64,000 nucleotides of DNA, from contig NZ_CP021404.1 of NCBI RefSeq assembly GCF_002504165.1, positions 1,736,001-1,800,000 of the forward strand. The letters run 5' to 3'. Shown here in pieces: positions 23,762 through 31,850 of the stretch. How positions within the stretch are numbered: position 1 is the stretch's first letter; each line of letters starts with the position of its first letter. The notes beneath the pieces were generated by a model that was not told where the DNA came from, made no database searches, and saw only the letters and a program-made list of their open reading frames with translations. Made by a program: the position numbers and the translations under genes. Source of the DNA: Pacificitalea manganoxidans (lineage in GTDB: Bacteria > Pseudomonadota > Alphaproteobacteria > Rhodobacterales > Rhodobacteraceae).

Positions 23762-25088
23762 CTTCCAGACCCTGCATACCGAGGCCGGTCTCGCCGCGAT
23801 CTACGCCGCATCCGGCAGTGAGCAGATCACCCTCACCCATATGGCGGTGGGCGATGGCGGCGGTCTGGACGTCATCCCCGACCCGAGCCAGACCGCGCTG
23901 GTGCGCGAGGTGTTCCGCGCCGAGATCAACCGCGTCTACAAGCCTGACCCCAGTGGCGACCCCACGCGCTTTGCCGCTGAGCTGGTGGTGCCAGCTACCG
24001 AGGGGGGCTTCACCCTGCGCGAGGTTGGTGTGTTCGACGCGGATGGCAGCCTCTTCGCGGTAGGTAACTTGCCGGCCACCTATAAACCCACCGAAGCCGA
24101 TGGCGCCTATGCAGACACTGTCATCCGGCTGGAGTTCATCGTTTCCAACGCCGAGGTGATCACCCTGCGGGTCGATCCCAATGTGGCCGTGGCATCGCAA
24201 CAATGGGTGGTCAATAACATCGTGGCCGCAACGGTGATCCCCGGCGGCACCACGCAGCAGGTGCTGCGCAAGGTCTCCAACGCCGATGGCGATGTGGAAT
24301 GGGCCGATCCGACCGATGCCAATATCACGGTCTCCACGATCGAGGAGCGGCAGGTGCTGGCGGGTGGTCAGACGCAGGTCGATCTGACGTTGACCAACAC
24401 GACTGGCCTTGCGGTTTATATCGAGGGGCTGCGGCTGCCTAATGAGGCGATTGCGGAGGGCTGGCAGCCCGATGGCAGCCTCTCGACCCGGCTGCATCTG
24501 GGGCAGAGCTATCCCGCCGGGTCAGAGCTTATCGCGGTTCAAAATGAGCCGGCCTCAGCATTGCCCGAGGCGCTGCGCAAGGATCAGAACCTCGCCGATG
24601 TGCCCGACAAGGCGGCAGGGCGCGCCAATCTCGGCGTGCCGAGCCTGGATCAGATGCGGCAGCGCACGCCGACCGGCGCGGTTATGGACTTTGCGATGCC
24701 CACCGCACCTGCAGGTTGGCTTAAATGCAATGGCGCTGAGATCAGCCGCACAGTCTATGCCGATCTCTTTAACGCAATCGGCACCATCTGGGGCGGGGGC
24801 AACGGTTCGACGACGTTCAACCTGCCAGACTTCCGTGGGGAATTTCGACGCGGCTGGGATGACGGTCGCGGTATTGATGCGGGGCGTTCCTTCGCCGCCG
24901 CACAGGCCGATGCCTTCCGCGCGCACACGCACCAACTAGTTGGCAATGATGCTGATACCGGTGGTCAGTCGCGGGCGGTGCATATCGACGATGATGGCAA
25001 GGAGGGTCGGATCGACGTGACCGAACCTACCGGAGGTAACGAAACCCGGCCGCGCAATATCGCGGTACTCACCTGCATTAAGTTCTGA
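23754..25088 (+). CDS. Tail fibre protein with gpH-type N-terminus and collar domain
   Basis: The 444-residue protein opens with the tail-fibre N-terminal domain that docks on gpI (LAAIYAASGSEQITLTHMAV and LREVGVFDADGSLFAVGNLP). A repetitive middle follows, with the short fibre motif NLADVPDKAAGRANLGV. It ends in a phage tail collar domain (APAGWLKCNGAEISRTVYAD, NLPDFRGEFRRGWDDGRG). The C-terminal tip presumably binds the receptor. It is a second possible receptor-binding protein beside the spike at 14.3-15.9 kb. Confidence 0.9.
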   Translation: MPDFQTLHTEAGLAAIYAASGSEQITLTHMAVGDGGGLDVIPDPSQTALVREVFRAEINRVYKPDPSGDPTRFAAELVVPATEGGFTLREVGVFDADGSLFAVGNLPATYKPTEADGAYADTVIRLEFIVSNAEVITLRVDPNVAVASQQWVVNNIVAATVIPGGTTQQVLRKVSNADGDVEWADPTDANITVSTIEERQVLAGGQTQVDLTLTNTTGLAVYIEGLRLPNEAIAEGWQPDGSLSTRLHLGQSYPAGSELIAVQNEPASALPEALRKDQNLADVPDKAAGRANLGVPSLDQMRQRTPTGAVMDFAMPTAPAGWLKCNGAEISRTVYADLFNAIGTIWGGGNGSTTFNLPDFRGEFRRGWDDGRGIDAGRSFAAAQADAFRAHTHQLVGNDADTGGQSRAVHIDDDGKEGRIDVTEPTGGNETRPRNIAVLTCIKF

Positions 25089-25096
25089 GGCTCCGC

Positions 25097-25366
25097 ATGA
25101 AGATCTACCAATATGACGTGGCCGGTGTGCTGGTGGGCAAGGCAGAGGCGGATCCCTCACCGCTGGAGCCTGGGCGCTACTTGATCCCCGCCCGCTGCAC
25201 CGCGCTCGCCCCGCCGGAGGAGATCCCGGCGGATAAGACCGCGCGCTGGACCGGGGCCGGGTGGGAGCTGATCGCGCGCCCCAGCACCGCCAGTCGCGAG
25301 GATGCAGTGTCCAAGCTACAGGCCTTTCTGACCCAAAATCCCGATGTGGCCGCGCTGCTGGAATGA
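25097..25366 (+). CDS. Tail-fibre-associated small protein
   Basis: The 89-residue protein begins MKIYQYDVAGVLVGKAEADP and contains DKTARWTGAGWELIARP, a pattern of fibre-assembly or fibre-cap proteins encoded just after fibres. It is half the length of P2 gpG. A chaperone role in fibre trimerisation is likely from context. The gene is followed by a copy of the late-module motif before the sheath gene. Confidence 0.6.
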   Translation: MKIYQYDVAGVLVGKAEADPSPLEPGRYLIPARCTALAPPEEIPADKTARWTGAGWELIARPSTASREDAVSKLQAFLTQNPDVAALLE

Positions 25367-25372
25367 TCCCCC

Positions 25373-25401
25373 AACCCGCCAGAGGATCGCACACCGACGA
25401 T
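25373..25401 (+). promoter_or_regulatory. Phage late-module motif, copy 4
   Basis: AACCCGCCAGAGGAT (25373-25387) with CGAT at 25398-25401 stands 48 bases after its core end from the sheath ATG region. It divides the W-fibre genes from the sheath-tube unit, which needs the highest expression of all tail genes. Confidence 0.5.
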
Positions 25402-25449
25402 CTGTCATGAATGCCTGAGAGCAGATGCATTCGGGAACGGGAACAGATC

Positions 25450-26985
25450 ATGGCCGACAAATTCTTGCATGGGGTCGAGGTGCTGGAGATCGACACGGGG
25501 CCGCGTCCGGTGCGGTCCGTGCGCTCGGGTGTGATCGGCCTCATTGGCACCGCGCCTGATGCGGCGGGTGCTACCCCAGCCAGCTTGGCGCTGGGCCGGG
25601 CTGCCACCGATACGGCGCTGACGCTGACCGCCGTCGCCGCTGGCGTCGCCGGCAGTGCGATCACTGTCGCGCTCGTCGACCCTCTGGCAAGTTCCGCCGC
25701 CCTGACTGTCACGGTCGCGGGCCGCGCCATTACCGTCGCGCTGGCCACGGATGCGAGCGGCGCGCTGACCTCGACCGCCGCAGAGGTCGCCGCCGCGCTG
25801 GGGGCCAGCCCCGAGGCCGCGGCTCTGATCACCGCCACGCATGGCGTGGGCAGCGATGGCAGCGGCGTAATGCGCGCCACGGGCACGGCGCAGGCGCTGA
25901 GCGGCGGTGCGGCAGAGCCATTTCCGCTCAACACGCCGGTGCTGATCGCAGGCAATCGCGGAGCGGCAGCCGGACTGGACACGACTGGCGCGGGAGCGGG
26001 AACGCTGCCTGCGGCGCTTGACGGGATCTTCGATCAGATCGGCGCAGTGGTGATCGTGGTCCGCGTCGCCGAGGGCGCGGATGAGGCCGAGACGCTGGCC
26101 AATATCATCGGCGGCGTCGATGCCGGGACCGGTCAGTTCGAAGGCGTGCATGCGCTGGCCGGAGCCGAAAGCGTCACCGGCTTTGCGCCTCGGATCCTCT
26201 GTGCTCCGGGTTGGACGCATCAACGCCCCGACGGCGGCGCCAACCCGGTGGTCGCCGAACTGCTGGGGCTGGCGGAACGGATGCGTGCGGTGATCATCGC
26301 CGATGGCCCCAACACCATCGATGCCGCCGCGATCGCCTGGCGCGAGGATTGGGGCAGCGACCGGATCTTTGTCATCGATCCGTGGGTCACGGTCTACGCT
26401 GCCGATGGCACCACCCGCGCCGAGCCTGCCTCCGCCCGCGTCGCAGGGATGATCGCGCGCAGCGACAATGATCGCGGCTTTTGGCATTCGCCTTCGAACC
26501 AGGTGATGAATGGCATCACCGGCACCGCGCGCGCGGTCGACTTCAAGCTGGGCGATGCGAATGCGCGCGCCAACCTTCTTAACGAGCAGGAGGTGGCGAC
26601 GATCATCCGGCAGGATGGCTACCGGCTTTGGGGCAACCGTTCCACCGCCGCCGATCCGAAATGGGCCTTTCTCTCGGTGCGCCGGACGGCCGATATCATC
26701 AACGAAAGCCTGCAGCGCGCCCATCTTTGGGCTGTCGATCGCAATATCACCCGGACCTATCTGGAGGACGTGACCGAAGGCGTAAACGCCTATCTGCGCG
26801 ATCTGGTGAGCCTTGGCGCGATCCTGGGCGGCACATGCTGGCCCGATCCCGATCTCAACAGCGCCGCCAACATCGCCCAGGGCAAGGTGTTCTTCAACTT
26901 CGACTTCACCCCGCCTTATCCCGCCGAGCACATCACCTTCCGCTCGCATCTCGTCAACACCTACATCTCGGAGGTATTTGCCTGA
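25450..26985 (+). CDS. Contractile tail sheath protein (P2 gpFI-like) with inserted domain
   Basis: The 511-residue protein starts MADKFLHGVEVLEIDTGPRP and carries the P2-type sheath core, such as FPLNTPVLIAGNRG, FWHSPSNQVMNGI, and a C-terminal FNFDFTPPYPAEHITFRS. Compared with P2 FI (close to 396 residues), it is longer by about 115, matching an Ala/Thr/Val-rich beta-strand insertion at about residues 40-156. ATG 25450 is preferred over the upstream 25411 because the family N-terminus begins there. The sheath contracts to drive the tube through the envelope. Confidence 0.92.
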   Translation: MADKFLHGVEVLEIDTGPRPVRSVRSGVIGLIGTAPDAAGATPASLALGRAATDTALTLTAVAAGVAGSAITVALVDPLASSAALTVTVAGRAITVALATDASGALTSTAAEVAAALGASPEAAALITATHGVGSDGSGVMRATGTAQALSGGAAEPFPLNTPVLIAGNRGAAAGLDTTGAGAGTLPAALDGIFDQIGAVVIVVRVAEGADEAETLANIIGGVDAGTGQFEGVHALAGAESVTGFAPRILCAPGWTHQRPDGGANPVVAELLGLAERMRAVIIADGPNTIDAAAIAWREDWGSDRIFVIDPWVTVYAADGTTRAEPASARVAGMIARSDNDRGFWHSPSNQVMNGITGTARAVDFKLGDANARANLLNEQEVATIIRQDGYRLWGNRSTAADPKWAFLSVRRTADIINESLQRAHLWAVDRNITRTYLEDVTEGVNAYLRDLVSLGAILGGTCWPDPDLNSAANIAQGKVFFNFDFTPPYPAEHITFRSHLVNTYISEVFA

Positions 26986-27491
26986 TGGCCGCCCGCGACG
27001 TTCTTAAGAATATCAATCTCTTCGTCGACGGGCGCGGCTATGCCGGGCAGATCGACGAATACAATGCCCCCGATCTGACGCTGCAGCTCGAAGATTACCG
27101 TGCTGGCGGGATGGATGCGCCCATCGCCATCGAGATGGGGCAGGAGGCGCTGGAGACGAGCTTCCAGTTGATCAGCTATGATGCGGATGTGCTGGCGCTC
27201 TGGGGTGTGGCCGAGGGCGCGAGCGTGCCGCTTACGGTGCGCGGCGCGCTCGAAAGCTTCGACGGCACGGTGAAGCCGGTGCTGCACCAGATGCGGGGGC
27301 GGATCACCAGCATGCAGCGCGGCGCATGGACCCCCGGCTCCAAGCCCGCGCTAACCGTCACCCTGCGCCTGACCTATTACAAAGAAACCCATAACGGCAG
27401 CGTGCTTCATGAGATCGACGTGGAGAACATGGTGCGCATCGTCAACGGCACCGACCGGCTCGCCGCGCAGCGCGAAGCGCTGGGGCTGTAA
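26985..27491 (+). CDS. Tail tube protein (P2 gpFII-like)
   Basis: The 168-residue protein begins MAARDVLKNINLFVDGRGYA and has the tube pattern DLTLQLEDYRAGGMDAPIAI, with a C-terminal KETHNGSVLHEIDVENM. Its length agrees with P2 FII (about 170). It forms the inner tube inside the sheath. The ATG overlaps the sheath stop (TGATG), as expected for two proteins made in equal amounts. Confidence 0.93.
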   Translation: MAARDVLKNINLFVDGRGYAGQIDEYNAPDLTLQLEDYRAGGMDAPIAIEMGQEALETSFQLISYDADVLALWGVAEGASVPLTVRGALESFDGTVKPVLHQMRGRITSMQRGAWTPGSKPALTVTLRLTYYKETHNGSVLHEIDVENMVRIVNGTDRLAAQREALGL

Positions 27492-27497
27492 GGAGAC

Positions 27498-27743
27498 ATG
27501 GACATGACCAAGACCATCGAACTGGAGCGCGGCGTCGAGATCGCCGGCGCCCGCGTCATGACGCTGACCATGCGCGAGCCGACGGTAGATGATCAGATCA
27601 TTGCCGGTGAAACCAAAGGGGGCAGCGCCCTGCAGGAGGTGACGCTCTTGGCGAACCTCTGCGAGGTTGCGCCTGCCGATATCCGGCGTCTGGCAATGCG
27701 GGATTACGTAAAGCTGCAGAAAGCCTACGCGGCTTTTCTCTGA
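27498..27743 (+). CDS. Tail assembly chaperone, short form (P2 gpE-like)
   Basis: The 81-residue protein starts MDMTKTIELERGVEIAGARV and contains LTMREPTVDDQIIAGE, the gpE pattern. It chaperones the tape measure while the tube polymerises. GGAG lies before the ATG. The stop TGA 27741-27743 follows a T-TTT run, and the -1 frame stays open to 27877, overlapping the tape measure start. This is the E/E' arrangement of P2. Confidence 0.82.
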   Translation: MDMTKTIELERGVEIAGARVMTLTMREPTVDDQIIAGETKGGSALQEVTLLANLCEVAPADIRRLAMRDYVKLQKAYAAFL

Positions 27744-27877
27744 TCGCTCCTGACGAGATCCGCGCCGGCGTTCTGGTGCTGGCGCGGTTCACCGGCTGGG
27801 GCTGGGGCGAGATAGCAGCAATGCCCACCAGCCGGTTCTTGTGGTGGTTGCAGGGGATGCCAAAGCGCGATGTCTAG
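27738..27877 (+). CDS. Frameshift extension of the tail assembly chaperone (E' part)
   Basis: In the -1 frame relative to E, the sequence reads APDEIRAGVLVLARFTGWGW and later MPTSRFLWWLQGMPKRDV before TAG 27875-27877. It has no start codon of its own that makes sense. The zero frame reads GCT TTT CTC TGA, so a Phe tRNA on TTT (27735-27737) can re-pair with TTT at 27734-27736. The fused product would span about 125 residues. In P2, E+E' arises by -1 shifting at a U-rich site at the same place in the gene order. The aromatic, well-ordered protein pattern makes this extension likely real. Confidence 0.6.
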
Positions 27878-30110
27878 AAATCAGCGTCTCGACGCGACGA
27901 TCACCGTTGGCAGCGTCCTGCAAGCCTCCGTGAAGCGCAACTTCAGCGTCATCCAAGGCGGGCTCGATGCTGTGGGCTCGGAGTTGCGCGAAGTGACGAA
28001 GCGGCAGCGCGAGATGTCGAAGCAGAGTGCTTCGCTGCGCAAGGCCGGGCAGAATGTCGAGCACCTCGACCACGAATATGCCCAGCTGGGTCGGACGCTG
28101 GACGAGCTGCGCCGCAAGCAGCAACGCTTCGAGCGGGCGCAGCGGGCGGCCAATCAGGTCGGGCGTAGCTTCAACCGGGCGGCCTCGGATATCGGACGCG
28201 TTGCCCGCGGGGCCGCAATCGGCGTCACCGCGCTGGGCGGCGCGCTCTACAAGCCGGTGATGATCGCGGCAGAGTTCGAGCAGAACATGGATCGGGTCGG
28301 CGCGGTTGCGCGCGCCACCGAGGCTGAGCTGGCAGCGATGACAGCCACGGCGCGCGAGCTCGGAGCCTCGACCAGCTGGTCGGCCAGCGACGCGGCGGAC
28401 GGCATGCAATATCTCGCGATGGCAGGCTTTGACGTGAATGAGATCATCGCCGCGATGCCGGGGATGCTTGATCTGGCGACGGCCGGGGCGATCGAACTCG
28501 GTGACGCGGCTGATATCGCCTCGAACGTGCTGACCGGCTTCGGGCTGAACGCCGGGGACATGGTCCGGATCGGCGACACGATGGCCAACACCTTCACCAC
28601 CTCCAACACCACACTCGAAAGCCTCGGGCATACGATGAAGTATGTCGCGCCCGTCGCAAACTCACTTGGCGTGAGCATTGATGAAGTCGCGGCGATGGCG
28701 GGCAAGCTCGGGGATGCTGGTATCCAGGGCGAGATGGCGGGCACGGCGCTGCGCGCGATTATGGTGCGGTTGTCTGCGCCCACCAGCAAAGCCTCCGATG
28801 CGCTGGATCAGCTTGGTGTAAAAACCAAGGACGCGGCCGGCAACATGCGGCCAGTCTTTGATATTATGACGGACATCCAGAAATCGATGGAAGGGATGGG
28901 CACGGCCGATCGGGGTGAGATCGGTTCCGTGATCTTTGGGGTGGAAGCGCTGAGCGCAGCGACTGTTCTGCTGGGCGAAGCCAGCAGCGGCTCTCTGGCG
29001 GACTATGTCGAGCGGCTGGGCAAAGCAGGCACGGTCAGCGAGGTGGCGCGCCGACAGAACGACAACTTCATGGGCGCGCTGCGCCGCCTCCGCAGCGTGT
29101 TGGAGGAAGTGGCCATCACGGTGGGCGATCAGCTGTTGCCGGTGCTGTCGACGACCTTCGACGATCTCGGCTCCTACCTGACCGAGAACCGCGACAAGAT
29201 CGAAGACTTCGCGACCAGTCTCGCCGATGGGCTGCGTGGCGCGATCCCGATCCTAAAGGACATTGGCAGCGGACTTGGAACTGTCGCGGTGAAGGTGGGC
29301 GACATCACCGCGCAGGTGGCGGATATGGTCGGCGGCTGGGAGAATTTCGGCATCCTGATCGGCGGAGCGCTTCTTACCAAGGTCATGATCTCCGTGGGTC
29401 GGATGATCGGCTCGGTGGGGCGTTTTGGGTTCGCGGTCGCAGGGTTGGTGGGTAAGATCGGCGGTATCGGCACGGCCATGAGTGGCGCAGCGACCAAGAC
29501 CGAACTGGCCGCCACCCGCATGAACACCGCCATGAGCCGGATCAAGTTCGGCGCGGCCCTGGCTGCGATGCAGACCGCACTGGCGATCAACAACATGCCC
29601 GAAGATCCGGAGGAGCGTGAAGCCTGGCAGAAGAAAAATGCCGAGGGCATGGAGAGCCGGCTGCGCAATACGCCCATCGTCGGCGGCGCAATGCGAACCT
29701 ATGAGGGCGTGCGCGACTGGTATCATGACGATACGGGCGACACACCGCCGCTGGCGTTCCCCTCCAACCATCCGATGGCGCAGAAGCGCGCGGTGGGCGG
29801 CGCATTCGCTCCCGGGCCGTTGTTGGTGGGCGAGCGCGGGCCGGAACGCATGTGGGCCGATCGCGCGGGTTATGTCGAGAACAATCGCTCGCTGGAGCGC
29901 GCGGCCCGGTTGGCCGCTCGAGCACGGGCAGGCTTGAGCGAGAGCCTGAGCGGCGGGTTGCGCAGTGGCGGTGCCACAACGATCAACGTCACCATAAATG
30001 CGCTGGGCACGTCCGCCCGTGAGGTCATCCAGGAGATCGAGCGCATCCAGCGCCGCGCCGCCAGCGGCGCGCTCTTCGACGGTCCGACCACATGGGGGCA
30101 GTATGGCTGA
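27870..30110 (+). CDS. Tail tape measure protein (P2 gpT-like)
   Basis: The 746-residue protein has an N-terminal coiled coil (LREVTKRQREMSKQSASLRK), the tape-measure core AMTATARELGASTSWSASD with MAGFDVNEIIAAMPGMLDLA, a hydrophobic helical stretch near residues 470-530 able to cross a membrane, and a C-terminal helical end. The length predicts a tail of roughly 110 nm if 0.15 nm per residue applies. It starts inside the end of the E' frame and overlaps gpU by eight bases. Confidence 0.92.
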   Translation: MSRNQRLDATITVGSVLQASVKRNFSVIQGGLDAVGSELREVTKRQREMSKQSASLRKAGQNVEHLDHEYAQLGRTLDELRRKQQRFERAQRAANQVGRSFNRAASDIGRVARGAAIGVTALGGALYKPVMIAAEFEQNMDRVGAVARATEAELAAMTATARELGASTSWSASDAADGMQYLAMAGFDVNEIIAAMPGMLDLATAGAIELGDAADIASNVLTGFGLNAGDMVRIGDTMANTFTTSNTTLESLGHTMKYVAPVANSLGVSIDEVAAMAGKLGDAGIQGEMAGTALRAIMVRLSAPTSKASDALDQLGVKTKDAAGNMRPVFDIMTDIQKSMEGMGTADRGEIGSVIFGVEALSAATVLLGEASSGSLADYVERLGKAGTVSEVARRQNDNFMGALRRLRSVLEEVAITVGDQLLPVLSTTFDDLGSYLTENRDKIEDFATSLADGLRGAIPILKDIGSGLGTVAVKVGDITAQVADMVGGWENFGILIGGALLTKVMISVGRMIGSVGRFGFAVAGLVGKIGGIGTAMSGAATKTELAATRMNTAMSRIKFGAALAAMQTALAINNMPEDPEEREAWQKKNAEGMESRLRNTPIVGGAMRTYEGVRDWYHDDTGDTPPLAFPSNHPMAQKRAVGGAFAPGPLLVGERGPERMWADRAGYVENNRSLERAARLAARARAGLSESLSGGLRSGGATTINVTINALGTSAREVIQEIERIQRRAASGALFDGPTTWGQYG

Positions 30111-30513
30111 GGCGATGTTGCAGCTTGGGGCCTATCAGTTCGCGGTCAGCGCCGCGGCCTATCAGGATCTGACCCGCCGCGCCGAATATCGGTGGGCGGC
30201 GCAGGAACGGGTCGGGGCGACTGACGCGCTGCAGTTCACAGGCTTCGGCGCCGAAAGCATAGAGCTGCGCGGGGTGATTTACCCCTTCTACAAAGGCGGG
30301 CTGGAGCAGCTGGACCGGTTGCGCGCGCAGTCAGCACTTGGGGTGCCACTGCCGTTGATCTCGGGACAAGGCCGGGTGCTAGGCCTCTGGGTGGTGCTGG
30401 AGGTGATCGAGGGGCAGAAGGTTTTCGCCCCCGGCGGGGTGCCGCGCCGCCAGGACTTCGAGATGCGCCTGCGCCGCTATGATGGAGGCTTGCGTGCTCT
30501 TCTACCGTTCTAA
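30103..30513 (+). CDS. Tail protein U (P2 gpU-like)
   Basis: The 136-residue protein begins MAEAMLQLGAYQFAVSAAAY and contains YRWAAQERVGATDALQFTG and IELRGVIYPFYKGGLEQLD, the P2 U pattern. It is needed for tail assembly and probably sits in the baseplate hub. ATG 30103 is within the end of the tape measure gene. It overlaps gpX by 35 bases. Confidence 0.88.
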   Translation: MAEAMLQLGAYQFAVSAAAYQDLTRRAEYRWAAQERVGATDALQFTGFGAESIELRGVIYPFYKGGLEQLDRLRAQSALGVPLPLISGQGRVLGLWVVLEVIEGQKVFAPGGVPRRQDFEMRLRRYDGGLRALLPF

Positions 30514-30703
30514 GAATGGCGACACCGTCGATCGTATCGTCTGGGCGCATTACGGCCGCCAACCGGCCGCGCTGATCGACGCGGTGCTGAAGGCCAATCC
30601 GGGGCTGGCCGGGCAGGGGGCGCTTCTACCGGCTGGCCTGCGCATCGCACTGCCGGAGTTCGCCGAGGATCCCGACACTGCGAGCGTTCGCCTGTGGGAT
30701 TGA
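30479..30703 (+). CDS. Tail protein X (P2 gpX-like, LysM fold)
   Basis: The 74-residue protein carries the small LysM-like fold of gpX: DTVDRIVWAHYGRQPAALID then VLKANPGLAGQGALLPAGLR. It is a hub component that may touch peptidoglycan. The start could be ATG 30479 or 30482; a start at GTG 30494 would match the P2 length more closely. It overlaps gpD by TGATG. Confidence 0.85.
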   Translation: MMEACVLFYRSKNGDTVDRIVWAHYGRQPAALIDAVLKANPGLAGQGALLPAGLRIALPEFAEDPDTASVRLWD

Positions 30704-31692
30704 TGGACTGGAAGCCAGCCTTTGCCATCCGCGTCGATGGGCAGGACATCACCGCACCGATTACCGCGCGGCTGGTCTCGCTCAGCCTGTCGGATGAGGC
30801 TGGCGTCACCTCCGACAGTGTCGAGATTACGCTCGCCGACCATCTTGGGCTGGCGCGGCTCGCGGTGCCGCGCACCGGTGCGGTGCTGAGTGTGGCGCTG
30901 GGATACGGCTTCGGGCTGAAGAATATGGGGCTCTACACCGTCGAGGAGGTCGAGATGGAGGGTCCGCCCAATCAGATGCGGATCCGCGGCGCCGCGCTGA
31001 TCACCGGCGGGGTCACCTCGCTGACCGCGCAGCGCTCGCGCAGCTGGCCTGAGGGCACGACCATCGCCGATCTGGTGGCCACTATCGCCGGGGAGCATGG
31101 CCTAGATCCGGCGGTGTCTGACAGCCTCGCGCGTGTCGCGCTGCCGCATCTCGACCAGATCGACGAAAGCGACATCAACCTGCTGACCCGGGTCGCACAT
31201 GACCATGACGCCATCGCCAAGCCCGGCGGCGGCAAGCTGGTCTTTGCCCTGCGCGGTGAAAGTTTGACCGTCTCGGGCCAGCCGATGCCGGTAGTGGCTC
31301 TCACCCCGGCGCAGGTCAGCAGCTGGCGGGTGCAGATCAAGACCCGGGCCACGGCGGGCACGGTCGTTGCTGTGTGGCGTGATCAGCAGGCCGCCGAGGA
31401 TGTCGAGGAGACCGCAGGCGAGGGCGACCCCCTGCGCCGCCTGCGCGAGCGCTTCACCAGCGCTGAGGCCGCGCGCGCCGCTGCCCGCGCCGAATGGACC
31501 CGCGCTAGCCGTGCTGGCACCCAGCTTTCGCTATCGCTGCCGGGCAACCCCGATCTGGTCGCCGAAGGCCGCGTGCAGCTCACAGGCTTCCGACCCGGGG
31601 TGGATGGCAACTGGCTAGTAACCGGCGTCGAACATCAGCTCGACAGCGGCGGCTATCGCTGCCGGCTGCGCGGGGAAGTAGGGGAGGATTGA
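30703..31692 (+). CDS. Baseplate hub/late-control-type protein D (P2 gpD-like)
   Basis: The 329-residue protein starts MDWKPAFAIRVDGQDITAPI and has the gpD pattern LSDEAGVTSDSVEITLADH, with DESDINLLTRVAHDHDAIAK and a C-terminal NWLVTGVEHQLDSGGYRC. It is the trimeric hub to which V binds. In P2 it is called late control D for historical reasons. It is the last phage gene before the tRNA, as in P2 where D ends the tail cluster. ATG 30703 overlaps the stop of X. Confidence 0.9.
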   Translation: MDWKPAFAIRVDGQDITAPITARLVSLSLSDEAGVTSDSVEITLADHLGLARLAVPRTGAVLSVALGYGFGLKNMGLYTVEEVEMEGPPNQMRIRGAALITGGVTSLTAQRSRSWPEGTTIADLVATIAGEHGLDPAVSDSLARVALPHLDQIDESDINLLTRVAHDHDAIAKPGGGKLVFALRGESLTVSGQPMPVVALTPAQVSSWRVQIKTRATAGTVVAVWRDQQAAEDVEETAGEGDPLRRLRERFTSAEAARAAARAEWTRASRAGTQLSLSLPGNPDLVAEGRVQLTGFRPGVDGNWLVTGVEHQLDSGGYRCRLRGEVGED

Positions 31693-31790
31693 ACTCGCGC
31701 GGATAGATCGGGTCAGCGATTGAATGGAGAAAGGCGCAGGTGGATCGAATCTCGTGGTCCACTTTCTCTGTAACCCACTGAAAACTATAA

Positions 31791-31809
31791 ACGCGACCGG
31801 CGGTCGCGT
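31791..31809 (-). terminator. Hairpin downstream of the tRNA gene
   Basis: ACGCGACC and GGTCGCGT form an 8-bp stem with a 3-base loop. On the minus strand it is followed by TTTATAGTTTTC, so it can end transcription of the tRNA gene. If the prophage did enter at the tRNA, this terminator is phage DNA. Confidence 0.5.
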
Positions 31810-31850
31810 GGGTCACTTATTGCTTGATTTTAAACGATATTTTGGCGGTA

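Noticed and set aside
4551-31692. Gene transfer agent of the Rhodobacter type
   Set aside because: GTAs of that type have a long flexible tail; here sheath, tube, V, W, J and PAAR show a contractile tail.
4551-31692. Tailocin (headless particle)
   Set aside because: Terminase, portal and capsid genes are present.
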